Shown: one piece after another, positions 8,932 through 17,500 of the stretch | Layout: each line of letters begins with the position of its first letter | How positions within the stretch are numbered: the first letter of the stretch is position 1 | Source of the DNA: JAVBLQ01 sp031553435 | Lineage (GTDB): Bacteria; Bacteroidota; Bacteroidia; Bacteroidales; Azobacteroidaceae | Assembly (NCBI GenBank): GCA_031553435.1 | Contig: JAVBLQ010000023.1 | Coordinates: 1-24,680 of the forward strand | Direction of reading: 5' to 3' | DNA: 24,680 bases | Position numbers and translations under genes: made by a program | Notes under the pieces: model-generated | The model's input: the letters and a program-made list of their open reading frames with translations, nothing else | Told to the model about the DNA's origin: nothing | Databases searched by the model: none

Positions 8932-8971
8932 AAAAAAAAACGTGCAAATCTTTTGGATATTGATTTGCACG
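8932..8971 (-). terminator. Intrinsic terminator of the toxin-antitoxin unit
   Basis: Read on the minus strand, a 10-bp perfect stem (8971-8962 pairing with 8950-8941), with an 11-nt loop, is followed at once by nine T residues (8940-8932). It sits 24 bases after the toxin stop and should end the toxin-antitoxin transcript. It would also reduce any transcript coming through from the MFS gene into the SDR gene. Confidence 0.88.
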
Positions 8972-8995
8972 CTACAGAAAAAATTCTGATTTTTT

Positions 8996-9265
8996 TCAAG
9001 GAAAATATTTATATATGTCTTTTCGGTTCTCGTACATAACAAAAATAACTATATTTTCCTCTATTTTGACTCCAATCCTATAGGAATAATCTATTTTTAT
9101 TCGATAATAGTTATCATAACCTTTCAGTTTCTTGATTGAGTTAATTCCTTTAATAGAAAAAGCCAACTCTACATTTAGAATACATTCTTTTATTTTAGCA
9201 AGGCGTTTGGTGTCGCGTTCTCTTAAAATATCTTTAAGAAAACTTTTGTCAAAAAGTATATTCAT
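8996..9265 (-). CDS. RelE/ParE-family toxin
   Basis: 89 residues, the usual length for the RelE/ParE superfamily of type II toxins. The C-terminal half carries the family pattern: YYRIKIDYSYRIG (53-65) with R55 and R63, a hydrophobic strand NIVIFVMY (71-78), then ENRKDIYKYFP (79-89), equivalent to the HRREIYRFP-type ending. The family either cleaves mRNA on the ribosome (RelE) or blocks gyrase (ParE); the sequence does not decide which. Its ATG overlaps the antitoxin stop TGA (9262-9265), the usual antitoxin-first order. The region looks more AT-rich than the flanking catabolic genes, which may mean later insertion. Confidence 0.88.
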   Translation of the reverse strand: MNILFDKSFLKDILRERDTKRLAKIKECILNVELAFSIKGINSIKKLKGYDNYYRIKIDYSYRIGVKIEENIVIFVMYENRKDIYKYFP

Positions 9266-9465
9266 GATTCTAAAATACTCATAATTTCATCTCGTGAAAC
9301 ATACTTTTTAGTTTCTCTTTGCTGTATTAATTTTCCCATAAAAAAATCATCTGCATCTTTATCTGAGAAAATGGAAATTGCTTCGCTCGTTTTTTGTAAA
9401 GCCTTGATAATGTTCATCAAACTTTTTCCCGTTTCTGTTTTTTCATCAATAACAATTGTTGTCAT
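9262..9465 (-). CDS. Small antitoxin partner of the RelE/ParE toxin
   Basis: 67 residues from the ATG at 9465 (an in-frame TTG at 9474 is three codons upstream and less likely, since the promoter and family order fit the ATG). Starting MTTIVIDEKTETGKSLMNII, it has a short beta strand, then helices, and ends RDEIMSILES. No helix-turn-helix or ribbon-helix-helix DNA-binding motif was recognised, so its class is unclear. Its role is inferred from size, the 4-bp overlap with the toxin and its own promoter. Such small, poorly classified antitoxins are common beside RelE/ParE genes in Bacteroidota. Confidence 0.78.
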   Translation of the reverse strand: MTTIVIDEKTETGKSLMNIIKALQKTSEAISIFSDKDADDFFMGKLIQQRETKKYVSRDEIMSILES

Positions 9466-9489
9466 AACATTCAAATAATTAGCTTACTA

Positions 9490-9521
9490 CAAAGATAGTT
9501 ATTTTTGTTTGACTGAACAAA
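9490..9521 (-). promoter_or_regulatory. Promoter of the toxin-antitoxin operon
   Basis: On the minus strand TATCTTTG (9497-9490) is a perfect match to the Bacteroidota -7 element TAnnTTTG, and TTTG (9521-9518) lies upstream with a 20-base spacer, matching the -33 element and its usual distance. The antitoxin ATG is 24 bases further on. This gives the pair transcription independent of the alginate operon. Confidence 0.82.
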
Positions 9522-9566
9522 TTCAGCATGCAAATCAATATTTCAAAGAACGCATGTAGTTCATAA

Positions 9567-9606
9567 GTGAATAGCCGGAATTCACCATTCACAACTCACC
9601 ATTCAC
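9567..9606. repeat. Repeated-word hairpin region after the MFS gene
   Basis: The 11-nt word TCACCATTCAC occurs twice (9582-9592 and 9596-9606), the second copy running into the MFS stop codon. Upstream GTGAAT (9567-9572) can pair with ATTCAC at 9580-9585 or with later copies. No T tract follows on the minus strand. It is the same kind of gene-junction repeat as at 8086, 10933, 20802 and 23287, with a different word. Confidence 0.6.
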
Positions 9607-10910
9607 TATTTATTTTGTTGATTCTCAATCTTCCCTCCAAAGAAAAATACCGAGGCAAGGGATAATGGAACCAACGCTGCACCCAGGATAAAGAATGGCA
9701 ACCAGTTTCCTCCCTTTGTTAAACCGGGAATGAATATCATTGAAAGAATGACTCCCAATGTGGCTGCAGCGCCTCCTAAACCAGCCAGTGAACCTACTGT
9801 CTTACCGGAGAATAAATCGGCCGGAAGTGTTTGTATATTTCCCATGGCAAATTGGAATCCCATTAAAATGACAGCCATAATACTCACTGCCAGATATGGA
9901 TTATTCACAAATGCTGTGGCTACTAAAGCCGGGAACATGATTAATGTTCCGATTACGATAGCTGTTTTTCTTGCTTTATTGACAGTACTTCCATTCTTGA
10001 TCATGTATCCGGAGAACCAACCGCCGGCGAGGCTTCCGATCATGGCTCCTACATAGGGAACCCAGGCCGAAAATCCGATTTGCTTGATATCGAATCCATA
10101 TACATCTTGCAGATATAGAGGCAACCAAGCTACAAACATCCACCAAACGGGATCCAGGAAAAAACGGCTGGCGATAACTGCCCAGCTTTTTTTATTTTTC
10201 ACTAATTCTCCCCAAGACAATGCTTTGTCATTGACAATCGTGGCTTCTGGTTGTCCGCTCAGGATGTATTCACGTTCCTGTTCGGTAATCCAGTCATGAT
10301 ATTTTGGTCCTTTTTTGTTGATAATCAACCAAGGAATTAACCATAACACGCCTAATCCTCCGATGATAACAAAAGTCATTTTCCATCCGAAAGATGTATA
10401 AAGAACCGCAATCAGGATTGGAGAAATAATTGCTCCGATAGAAGCTCCTGCGTTGAAAAGCCCTTGGGCAAAAGCGCGTTCTTTGGTAGGAAACCATTCT
10501 GCATTGCTTTTGGCAGCTCCGGGCCAGGGGCCTGCTTCTCCCAATCCCAGCATGGAACGGAAGAAACACAATGAACCTATTCCTCTTGCAAAAGCCGTAC
10601 AAGCATCTGCAATCGCCCAGATTGAAACCGACACAACAAATCCGATGCGTGTTCCGATCTTATCATATAGTTTGCCGGAAAGCATTTGGCTGATTCCATA
10701 GGCAACCATAAAAAACATATAGATATAAGAATATAGCTCTTTTGATTTTTGAGTATATTCTTCGGGCGACATACTGTCTACATCGATCAAACCCAGATCT
10801 TTCACAATTCCCTGCCACATGATTGACAAAGTGTTGCGATCCAGATAGTTAATGATCGTTACCAAAACGATGAGGCCGATGACCCACCAGCGTAAACCTT
10901 TTATTTTCAT
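9606..10910 (-). CDS. MFS transporter, ACS family, probable DEH/hexuronate permease
   Basis: 434 residues, usual length for the major facilitator superfamily, with about twelve hydrophobic segments in the inner membrane. NYLDRNTLS (21-29) at the end of the first helix is characteristic of the anion:cation symporter group that includes hexuronate (ExuT-type) and glucarate transporters. The central cytoplasmic loop (about 195-240) is hydrophilic. Set after the KdgF-like gene, it probably takes up unsaturated monouronate or DEH made by PL17 in the periplasm. It ends in TAG. The 88-bp gap to the KdgF-like gene is filled by an inverted-repeat structure, so it is likely in the same operon but may be processed separately. 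Confidence 0.88.
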   Translation of the reverse strand: MKIKGLRWWVIGLIVLVTIINYLDRNTLSIMWQGIVKDLGLIDVDSMSPEEYTQKSKELYSYIYMFFMVAYGISQMLSGKLYDKIGTRIGFVVSVSIWAIADACTAFARGIGSLCFFRSMLGLGEAGPWPGAAKSNAEWFPTKERAFAQGLFNAGASIGAIISPILIAVLYTSFGWKMTFVIIGGLGVLWLIPWLIINKKGPKYHDWITEQEREYILSGQPEATIVNDKALSWGELVKNKKSWAVIASRFFLDPVWWMFVAWLPLYLQDVYGFDIKQIGFSAWVPYVGAMIGSLAGGWFSGYMIKNGSTVNKARKTAIVIGTLIMFPALVATAFVNNPYLAVSIMAVILMGFQFAMGNIQTLPADLFSGKTVGSLAGLGGAAATLGVILSMIFIPGLTKGGNWLPFFILGAALVPLSLASVFFFGGKIENQQNK

Positions 10911-10932
10911 TGTTTCAATATGCTAATGTTCT

Positions 10933-11000
10933 AATGTGCCAATATGCCAATTGTAGTGTGTCGATTATTGGCACATTGGCATATTTTTAATTGGCATATT
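10933..11000. repeat. Complex inverted repeats between the cupin and MFS genes
   Basis: Two perfect inverted pairs overlap: 10933-10943 with 10967-10977 (11 bp) and 10941-10952 with 10989-11000 (12 bp). Both cannot form a simple nested structure at once. The units are variants of ATGCCAAT and its complement ATTGGCAT. The outer right arm reaches the stop codon of the cupin gene. No T tract follows on the minus strand. Confidence 0.7.
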
Positions 11001-11349
11001 AAATTGTTTCATAAAAATCTTTCCTGATCGGACTGAAAACATCGATCAATGTTCCGGCTTCCAGACACACACAGCCATGGATAATATCGGGTTCGGTATA
11101 AAACCCGTCGCCGGCCTGGAGAATTTTTGTTTCATTTCCGATGGTCATTTCAAATTTTCCGGAGACAACGTAGGTTGTTTGTGCATGGAAATGTTCGTGT
11201 TGGTAGCCGATAGCTCCTTTTTCGAACATAACTTTTACCATCATAATGTTATCGTCGTAACCTATGAATTGGCGGGTGATGCCTTCTCCTGCTTTGTACA
11301 CTTTTTCATCTGCTGCGATGAAGAATGGCTTGCTTTGAATTTTTTCCAT
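10999..11349 (-). CDS. kdgF: KdgF-like cupin (unsaturated uronate to DEH)
   Basis: 116 residues from the ATG at 11349. An ATG at 11388 also exists but would overlap the PL17 gene by 26 bp and add an unusual leader; the chosen start leaves a 13-bp gap. It is a single small cupin. HEHFHAQ (51-57) gives metal ligands H51, H53 and Q57, and H91 is the fourth. D103, F105 and R109 (in DVFSPIR) have the D-x-F-x-x-x-R spacing of the KdgF active site. KdgF catalyses ring opening of 4,5-unsaturated monouronates to DEH, the step between PL17 and the SDR. It has no signal peptide, so it acts in the cytoplasm, implying the MFS imports the unsaturated monouronate itself, or DEH formed spontaneously. Confidence 0.88.
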   Translation of the reverse strand: MEKIQSKPFFIAADEKVYKAGEGITRQFIGYDDNIMMVKVMFEKGAIGYQHEHFHAQTTYVVSGKFEMTIGNETKILQAGDGFYTEPDIIHGCVCLEAGTLIDVFSPIRKDFYETI

Positions 11350-11362
11350 GATGTATTTTAAT

Positions 11363-13480
11363 TTATTTGATTCTGAATTGAGCTGCATTTACTGCAACTT
11401 TGACCGTTTTCCCGGTTGTTAATTCTATATTGATCCAGGTATCACCGCTGACCTCTGTAAGTGATGTGATATCTTTAATGATAGATTGCGGTTGTATCGT
11501 ATATTCTTCTTTCGGATTGTAATCTCCGTGAGGCTCAATGACAGAGATATTCCGGAAATGAAGATCATTTTTTCTTATCATAAACGAAGGTTCGTTTCTA
11601 AGGTTGAAATTAGGATCATTGGCGCCTATCCGGTTCAGATACAAAAGAGCATTATCGATCAGGGAGGTGATGGAATAAAAACGGTTTCCATTCAGAAATG
11701 TGATTTTTGCAGTATTGTCTTCCATTTTACCTGTGGCTTCTTTCCACAGATATTGATAGCCGTTTTTTGTACCTAAAGGTTCTCTGGATGTTGTATAAGC
11801 ATTGTACTTAAAATTGGAGTTAATCAACTGTCCGATAAAATAATAAGACAAGTCATATTGATGGGCAGTATTTGAACTTGCATCAAAAATATCTATTACA
11901 ATGGGTTTCCCGATTTCTTTGCTGTGAAGCATGATTGCTGTTCGTTCCATTTTGACTCCGGGATATGCATTGGTGTCAATGGCTGAGACTAGTTTGAAGT
12001 CTTCTTTATTGACAAATCGAGTGATTTTCGGAGAATATTTTTCTGCAATTTCCAATTTTCCCTGGTAATTAGAGGTTTCATCTACTACCAATGTGTTGTG
12101 AGCAATGGTTTGTTTGGCCCAACTATCATTTTCCGGCAGATAGTGTCCTCCGTTTTTAGGTTCGATGTTAAGGAAACGGGCGGCGCCGTAATCTTGCAGA
12201 ATTTCATGTCCATTATCATAGAAAGTAATGGTGAGTTTATCGAAATGTCCATGTCCCATTCCTTGTGAAGTGGCTTTCATCACTACACAGGTTTGATCGG
12301 AGTTGTCACCCATTCGTAATATTCCGATGCCTCCTTCCGTTCCGTCAGGTCCGTCGCGAATGATCATGGATTTTTGCACGAAAGGTTGTTCGAGATTTTT
12401 ACTCAGATCTTTTGCCACTTGCATTCCGGCATCGCTTAAAATGACCTGGTTTTGTTGTTTGGCAATACTCAACAGGCTTCTGTCTTTAGTGACATTATAA
12501 GCAATATCGACACCATAAACCAGTTCGATACTTTCCCAGGTTTTATCCAAAGCATCGTTCAGATGGAAAAATTGTCCGTCTGTATAGGCCATTTGCAGGG
12601 AAGTGTTTACAGCTTTTAACAAAATATTGTCACGATAGGTAAAAATATTTCTTTCCGGTTCATTGTTTTGGATGGCTTGTGCAAAAACAATGAATGGTTG
12701 TAATGAATAGCGTTGATAGTATGGTCCTTCCGTGAAATATCCGTCGGGAGAAAATAACAGGTCTATTTGTCTCAGAAATCCTGTTTTTCCGTCTTTCGCA
12801 GAGCCTGATAATGATCTGTCGATCAAATCCTTGTCATTCATTACATAGCCAATCATACCGACGCCGGCAGTCGCCCAGGTTGCATGGTTGTGTATTTTAT
12901 TGAATGTCGTTTTATTATCTTCCGAGATAAATTTAACCATCGGATAAAAAAGGTTTTGTTCGATAAATTTCCTGTCTTTTGGCGAAATATAATCATATAC
13001 GCAATCGTATGCCTGAGCGGTATGTACCAGCCAAACACATTCGTTCAATCCCTGCCAGAAAAGTTTTCCTCGATAATTTGATTTTTGAACGGGATGAAGA
13101 GGTAAAGCCGGATACATTTTGGCATATGCTTCCAACATGTTTTTTACGAAAGAAGCATATTTTTCGTCTTTATATACCTGGTAGAGGATACCAGCCTGAT
13201 ACATTTCGTTATAATTTTTTTTATGACGTTCATGTGTATAACCACCGCCTGCATCTTTAGGAGTTGGGACATCAACAGGATTGTTTATAACCAGATCCAT
13301 TTCCGCTTTGATCTTTTTCAATGTCTGATCAAACAACGGCATGTTGCCCTGGTTTTTCTGAATGTCGCTCACTCCTTCTTTTGTTAACATCAAACACGGA
13401 TGCTCTTTCGATAACAATGTTTGAAACGAGGAACATGCTATTAAAAGCAATAAAATGTTATATCTGAACTTTGTTTTCAT
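11363..13480 (-). CDS. PL17 oligoalginate lyase, probable lipoprotein
   Basis: 705 residues from the ATG at 13480; a TTG two codons upstream was rejected. The N-terminus ends LLLLIAC with C16, a lipobox, so the enzyme is probably lipid-anchored in the periplasm. The first half is the alpha/alpha-toroid of the heparinase II/III-like lyases, the second half a beta-sandwich. N198 and H199 in KIHNHATW and Y255 in GPYYQRY match the Asn-His and Tyr of the PL17 active site, including the 56-residue His to Tyr spacing. GMGHGHFDKLTI and the later IAHNTLVVDE fit the metal-binding beta domain. PL17 enzymes act exolytically and release unsaturated monouronates from oligoalginate. It is the first catabolic gene after the regulator, 31 bp downstream, and supplies the KdgF-like enzyme encoded next. 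Confidence 0.93.
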   Translation of the reverse strand: MKTKFRYNILLLLIACSSFQTLLSKEHPCLMLTKEGVSDIQKNQGNMPLFDQTLKKIKAEMDLVINNPVDVPTPKDAGGGYTHERHKKNYNEMYQAGILYQVYKDEKYASFVKNMLEAYAKMYPALPLHPVQKSNYRGKLFWQGLNECVWLVHTAQAYDCVYDYISPKDRKFIEQNLFYPMVKFISEDNKTTFNKIHNHATWATAGVGMIGYVMNDKDLIDRSLSGSAKDGKTGFLRQIDLLFSPDGYFTEGPYYQRYSLQPFIVFAQAIQNNEPERNIFTYRDNILLKAVNTSLQMAYTDGQFFHLNDALDKTWESIELVYGVDIAYNVTKDRSLLSIAKQQNQVILSDAGMQVAKDLSKNLEQPFVQKSMIIRDGPDGTEGGIGILRMGDNSDQTCVVMKATSQGMGHGHFDKLTITFYDNGHEILQDYGAARFLNIEPKNGGHYLPENDSWAKQTIAHNTLVVDETSNYQGKLEIAEKYSPKITRFVNKEDFKLVSAIDTNAYPGVKMERTAIMLHSKEIGKPIVIDIFDASSNTAHQYDLSYYFIGQLINSNFKYNAYTTSREPLGTKNGYQYLWKEATGKMEDNTAKITFLNGNRFYSITSLIDNALLYLNRIGANDPNFNLRNEPSFMIRKNDLHFRNISVIEPHGDYNPKEEYTIQPQSIIKDITSLTEVSGDTWINIELTTGKTVKVAVNAAQFRIK

Positions 13481-13511
13481 TTTCAATTTTCAACTCTTAA
13501 TTTTCCACTGT

Positions 13512-14282
13512 TTAAGAGACTTTGGCTTGTTTTGATTTTTCTGTAATAATTTGAGTCCTGGCATATTCCATAACTCCTTTCAAGTGTTGCCTTATCATGT
13601 TGACAGCAGATTCTTCGTCCTGGTTCCGGATATATTCGAGTATTAAACGGTGTTCGATGGCGGCTACGGAACGTTGTGACTTTTCACAACAAGTTTTGTA
13701 TTTCCTGTAATTAGTCATAATGTCAGGAGTGATGATCAGCATCATGGATTTAAGTACATGATTTTTTGAAGCATCGGCAATTTGCCGGTGAAAATTCAAG
13801 TCTTCTTCCACGGCGGGAGTGCCGGTTTGAATTTTCTCTTCATATAAATTCATTTTTTCTTCGATCAGTATTAAATCATTATCCGTTCTGCGTTGACAGG
13901 CTAATTGGACAATATTACTTTCCAATATTAAGCGTGATTCTGCCAGCGAATAGAAGTCGTAACATTCTACCTGTAAAGCATCGGATATAAGATTTTCGAG
14001 AGTTGAAGTTTCAAGGCCGGAGACAAAAGTTCCACTTTGGGGTAAAGTCTTTAAAATGCCGTAAAACTCCAGTTTTTTTATAGCTTCTCTTATGTGTGTA
14101 CGACTGACATCAAATTTTTCAGCTAGTTTTCTTTCTGAGAGTAAACGATCGCCAGGGTTCAATTGTCCTGAAGTCAATAGGTATTTTAATTGCTTGATGA
14201 CCATATCGACCGGCTTTTCTTCGTCTATTTCAACTGAAGTATTTGCTTGTTTTATATTACTTATGATGATTTTTGGTTTCAT
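13512..14282 (-). CDS. FadR/GntR-family transcriptional regulator with FCD domain
   Basis: 256 residues from the ATG at 14282 (a TTG at 14315 was rejected; it falls in the promoter and operator region). Residues about 23-90 are a winged helix-turn-helix of the GntR type (LSERKLAEKFDVSRTHIREAIKKLE, then a wing ending SGTFVSGL). Residues about 108-240 are an FCD ligand domain; D161, H165, H211 and H233 correspond to its metal-binding set. Family members usually repress sugar-acid genes and release DNA on binding an intermediate; DEH or KDG is the likely signal here. It is divergent from susC and is the first gene of the leftward arm, with palindromes of the type bound by this family over both promoters, so it is probably autoregulated. 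Confidence 0.92.
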   Translation of the reverse strand: MKPKIIISNIKQANTSVEIDEEKPVDMVIKQLKYLLTSGQLNPGDRLLSERKLAEKFDVSRTHIREAIKKLEFYGILKTLPQSGTFVSGLETSTLENLISDALQVECYDFYSLAESRLILESNIVQLACQRRTDNDLILIEEKMNLYEEKIQTGTPAVEEDLNFHRQIADASKNHVLKSMMLIITPDIMTNYRKYKTCCEKSQRSVAAIEHRLILEYIRNQDEESAVNMIRQHLKGVMEYARTQIITEKSKQAKVS

Positions 14283-14304
14283 AAAATTATTTTGTTTTTC
14301 GATC

Positions 14305-14314
14305 TGGTTTACCA
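14305..14314. promoter_or_regulatory. Second, weaker operator-like palindrome in the regulator leader
   Basis: TGGTTTACCA is a near-perfect inverted repeat differing from the core of the stronger site in one inner base. Its centre lies 13 bp from the centre of the palindrome at 14317-14328, between that site and the regulator ATG. Tandem placement on one face of DNA is a plausible arrangement for cooperative binding, but no binding is shown. Confidence 0.6.
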
Positions 14315-14316
14315 AA

Positions 14317-14328
14317 TTGGTTTGCCAA
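14317..14328. promoter_or_regulatory. Operator palindrome at the regulator promoter
   Basis: TTGGTTTGCCAA is the reverse complement of the palindrome in front of susC (14513-14524); the match extends to 14 bases (14315-14328). It overlaps the -7 element of the regulator promoter on the minus strand. The TGG...CCA shape fits FadR-subfamily GntR operators. Binding here would block the regulator and the PL17-kdgF-MFS arm. Confidence 0.75.
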
Positions 14329-14357
14329 AAGTATAGACTTGTTTTTATTTAAAGAAA
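14326..14357 (-). promoter_or_regulatory. Promoter of the regulator and leftward arm
   Basis: On the minus strand TACTTTTG (14333-14326) matches TAnnTTTG exactly. A TTTC (14357-14354) 20 bases upstream is a weak -33 element. The start site would fall inside the operator at 14317-14328. Confidence 0.65.
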
Positions 14358-14494
14358 TTTTTCACGAAGAATATTTATATGTTATAAAACATGTTTTTTG
14401 ATAATTTATTGTTTGTCAGATTATTAAATACTCATTTTTTTAATCTTGACACGGCTTTAACATAATTGATTTTTTTACAAGAAAAATATTTATA

Positions 14495-14502
14495 TACATT
14501 TG
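14495..14502 (+). promoter_or_regulatory. Promoter -7 element of the susC operon
   Basis: TACATTTG is a perfect match to the Bacteroidota -7 consensus. The upstream -33 region is only a T run (around 14470-14476) without a clear TTTG, as might be expected for a promoter under control. The predicted start lies just before the palindrome at 14511-14526. Confidence 0.72.
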
Positions 14503-14510
14503 TTCCCTGA

Positions 14511-14526
14511 AATTGGCAAACCAATT
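14511..14526. promoter_or_regulatory. Operator palindrome in front of susC
   Basis: AATTGGCAAACCAATT has 6-bp perfect inverted arms around a 4-bp centre. It starts about nine bases after the -7 element, covering the likely transcription start, and ends 18 bases before the susC ATG. Reading in the direction of each gene, it has the same orientation as the site at 14317-14328. A repressor at this place would block initiation or clearance. Confidence 0.75.
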
Positions 14527-14544
14527 TTACTTTAAGGACTAAGA

Positions 14545-17500
14545 ATGAAAAATGCAACTAAAAGTAAATTATGTAAAATAAAATTTATGAAAAAGACCGG
14601 ATTCCCACTTTTTAAGATGAGACATGTTCTAGCATTCTTGTGCGTCATTCTCTTTAGTACTCATGTACTTGCGGAAAAGGCAGAAAATCAGCAACAGAAA
14701 GCAGTAACAGGTACTGTTGTCGATACTGAAAATTTGCCTCTGATTGGTGTTAGTGTTTCTGTGAAAGGAACTACAAATGGAACAATTACAGATTTAGATG
14801 GTAATTATTCTCTCAGTGTACCTGATTCTAAATCAGTAATCGTATTTTCGTTTGTAGGATTTCTTCGCCAGGAAATAACTGTTGGAACACAAAATACAAT
14901 CAATATTACGCTAAAAGAAGATATTCAAAATCTGGAAGAAGTAGTTGTGGTAGGTTATGGTGTACAGAAGAAATCACATTTAACAGGATCGATTGCAAAA
15001 GTAAAAACCGAAGGATTGGAAGATATTCCGGTATCTCGAGTCGATCAGGCATTGCAAGGACGTATTGCCGGAGTTCAGATTCAAAATACCACTTCCGAAG
15101 TAGGTGAAGCTCCTGTTGTTCGTGTCAGAGGTATGGGATCTATCAGTGCAAGTGCTCAACCGCTTGTGATTATCGACGGATTTCCGGTTGAAGGAGGTTT
15201 GGGTGTAGTCAATGTCAGTGATATTGAATCGATCGAAGTGTTGAAAGATGCGGCGTCTGCTGCCATTTACGGGTCTCGTGCTGCCGGAGGTGTAATTTTT
15301 ATCACAACTAAATCAGGTGATATAAAGAAACCTAAATATACGATTAAAGCTTCGTTCGGAACGAAAGATGCTTATAAATTGCATCCAATCATGACTGCAA
15401 AAGAATATGTGGACATGAGGGTTGCCGAAAACAATCTGGCGGGAACGAAACTTTCTGATCAGGATTTTGCATTTGCTTGTATCGATAACAATACGGACTG
15501 GCAAGAAGAAGGACTTAGAACTGCTCATATTTCCAATGTCGAATTTTCTTTATCCGGTGGATCAAAAGAATTAAAATACTATATTTCAGGATCATATATG
15601 AATGATCAGGGAATTATGATAAACAACGAATATGAAAAAATGTCTGCCCGAGCTAAATTGGATGCTACACTTTCGAAAAAAGTAAAAGTTGGAATCAATT
15701 TGAATCCTACTTATACAACCAAAGAAAAACCTTCTACTCAATTCATTGATTTTTATCGTTCTCCATCCTGGTTACCGGTTAAACATACAGATGCAACATC
15801 TGCTATTACTGGTGCAGCTGTGGGTTCTTACGCATATGGAGCTCAGTTCAATAACAAAATTTATTCGGGGGTGGATCCTCAAACAGGGCTGGCTAGGACT
15901 ACCAAAGCAACCAGCCCTTTCTCTTCAGCCAACCATAATCCGCGAATGGTAATGGATACAGATCATCGTTATACTGATGATTATCGTTTACAATCATCCG
16001 GATATTTAACATTTGATTTGACAAAAGAATTACAATTCAAGACATCTAATGGAGCTAATGTAAGATATAGTGTCTCAGAAAGTTATCGGGATAAAGATTC
16101 AAAGCAGGATGGTATCACCAATCGCGGAGGATACGGCAATGCATTAACTACAACTCTTTTAACCGAAAATACATTGACTTACTTGAAGAAGATTGACAAA
16201 CATGACATCAATGCAATGGTTGGATATTCTTTCCAGAAGACAAATTATAGTACTGCTGGAATTGTTGGATTAGATTTTCCTACTGATTATATCCATACTC
16301 TTAATGCAGCAACTTCTATTGCAATATATGAAGCAAATTCCAAAGGTATATTAGAACGTGCAACTGGAACATGGAAAGCGGAAGAAGGTTTAGAGTCATT
16401 TTATGCAAGATTGATGTATAGTTACAATGATAGATATTTGCTTTCTGCAAGTATCAGGGATGATAAAAGTTCCAAATTCGGAAAAGATAAACAACACGGA
16501 GTTTTCCCTTCTGTTTCATTGGGATGGAGAATGTCTGAAGAACTATTTATGAAAAACGTTAAATGGATCAGTCAGTTGAAACTTCGTGGAAGTTATGGTG
16601 TAACAGGAAATGATAATATTCCGAATTATGCCAATACAAACCTAGTAGAACCTTCTAATTATTCGTTAGGAACCGGAACTGGAAGTGTGATTTCTGGGAT
16701 GTCAAATACTTCAGGAACCTTGGCGAATCCTGTATTACAATGGGAGCAAACTGATGAGTACAATTATGGCCTTGATTTTGGAGCTTTAGATGGTCGTATT
16801 GGTTTGACAGCCGAGTATTATTATTCCATTACCAGAAAATTATTATATACACAACCGATTAGCTCTGTCAGCGGATTTGATTATCAGTGGACTAACTTAG
16901 GTAAGGTAAGGAATAAAGGAGTTGAAATAGAACTGAATGGTTATCCTGTAAAAAATAAAAACTTAGAATGGAATGCTTCATTCAATATTTCATTTAACAG
17001 GAATAAATTGCTTGATCTGGGAGGCCCTTCATATTTGCTTAACAGTGGAGAAGCTAATGAATTATATATGGCTAGGCTCGGAGACCCTGCTGTTCAGTAT
17101 TATGGATTCAAAACTATCGGAGTGTGGAAAGACCAAGCTGAGATTGATGCCAATCCGCATCATTCCACTGATGTTCCCGGAGGTTTAAGAGTTTGGAATG
17201 CCAATGGCGATGATAAAATTACAGATGATGACCGTGTAGCATTAGGCAATCCATTCCCTGATTTCACTTGGGGTTTTACCAATACCCTCAAATATGCCAA
17301 CTTCGATCTTTCAATCTTACTTCAAGGAGTACAAGGTATCTCTGTTTATAATGGAGACGGACGATACAATGAATCCAGAAAATGGAATAAAAATTATGTC
17401 GAAGGTCGTTGGATCAGCCCGGAACATCCCGGAGACGGAAAAACTCCCTATTTCACAAACGGATTCAACTGGATGCTTACCGATTATATGATTGAAGATG

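Noticed and set aside
8941..8971. Operator for the SDR gene
   Set aside because: The inverted repeat is directly followed by nine T on the minus strand just after the toxin gene, which fits a terminator.
10294..10602. 102-codon minus-strand frame inside the transporter gene
   Set aside because: Same strand but another frame of a well-supported membrane protein; no independent support.
10933..11000. TTGGCA half-sites as further regulator operators
   Set aside because: The half-sites resemble the operator arm but never form the TTGG-4-CCAA arrangement; they are explained better by the repeat structure.
14282..14315. TTG start for the regulator
   Set aside because: It would place the start inside the operator and promoter; the ATG at 14282 gives a normal GntR N-terminus. 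Likewise the TTG starts at 4480, 8125, 9474 and 13486 were set aside for downstream ATGs.
14386..14397. AAAACATGTTTT palindrome as an operator
   Set aside because: Perfect 12-bp palindrome but AT-rich, single copy as far as seen, and not placed on either promoter element; likely chance, though not excluded.
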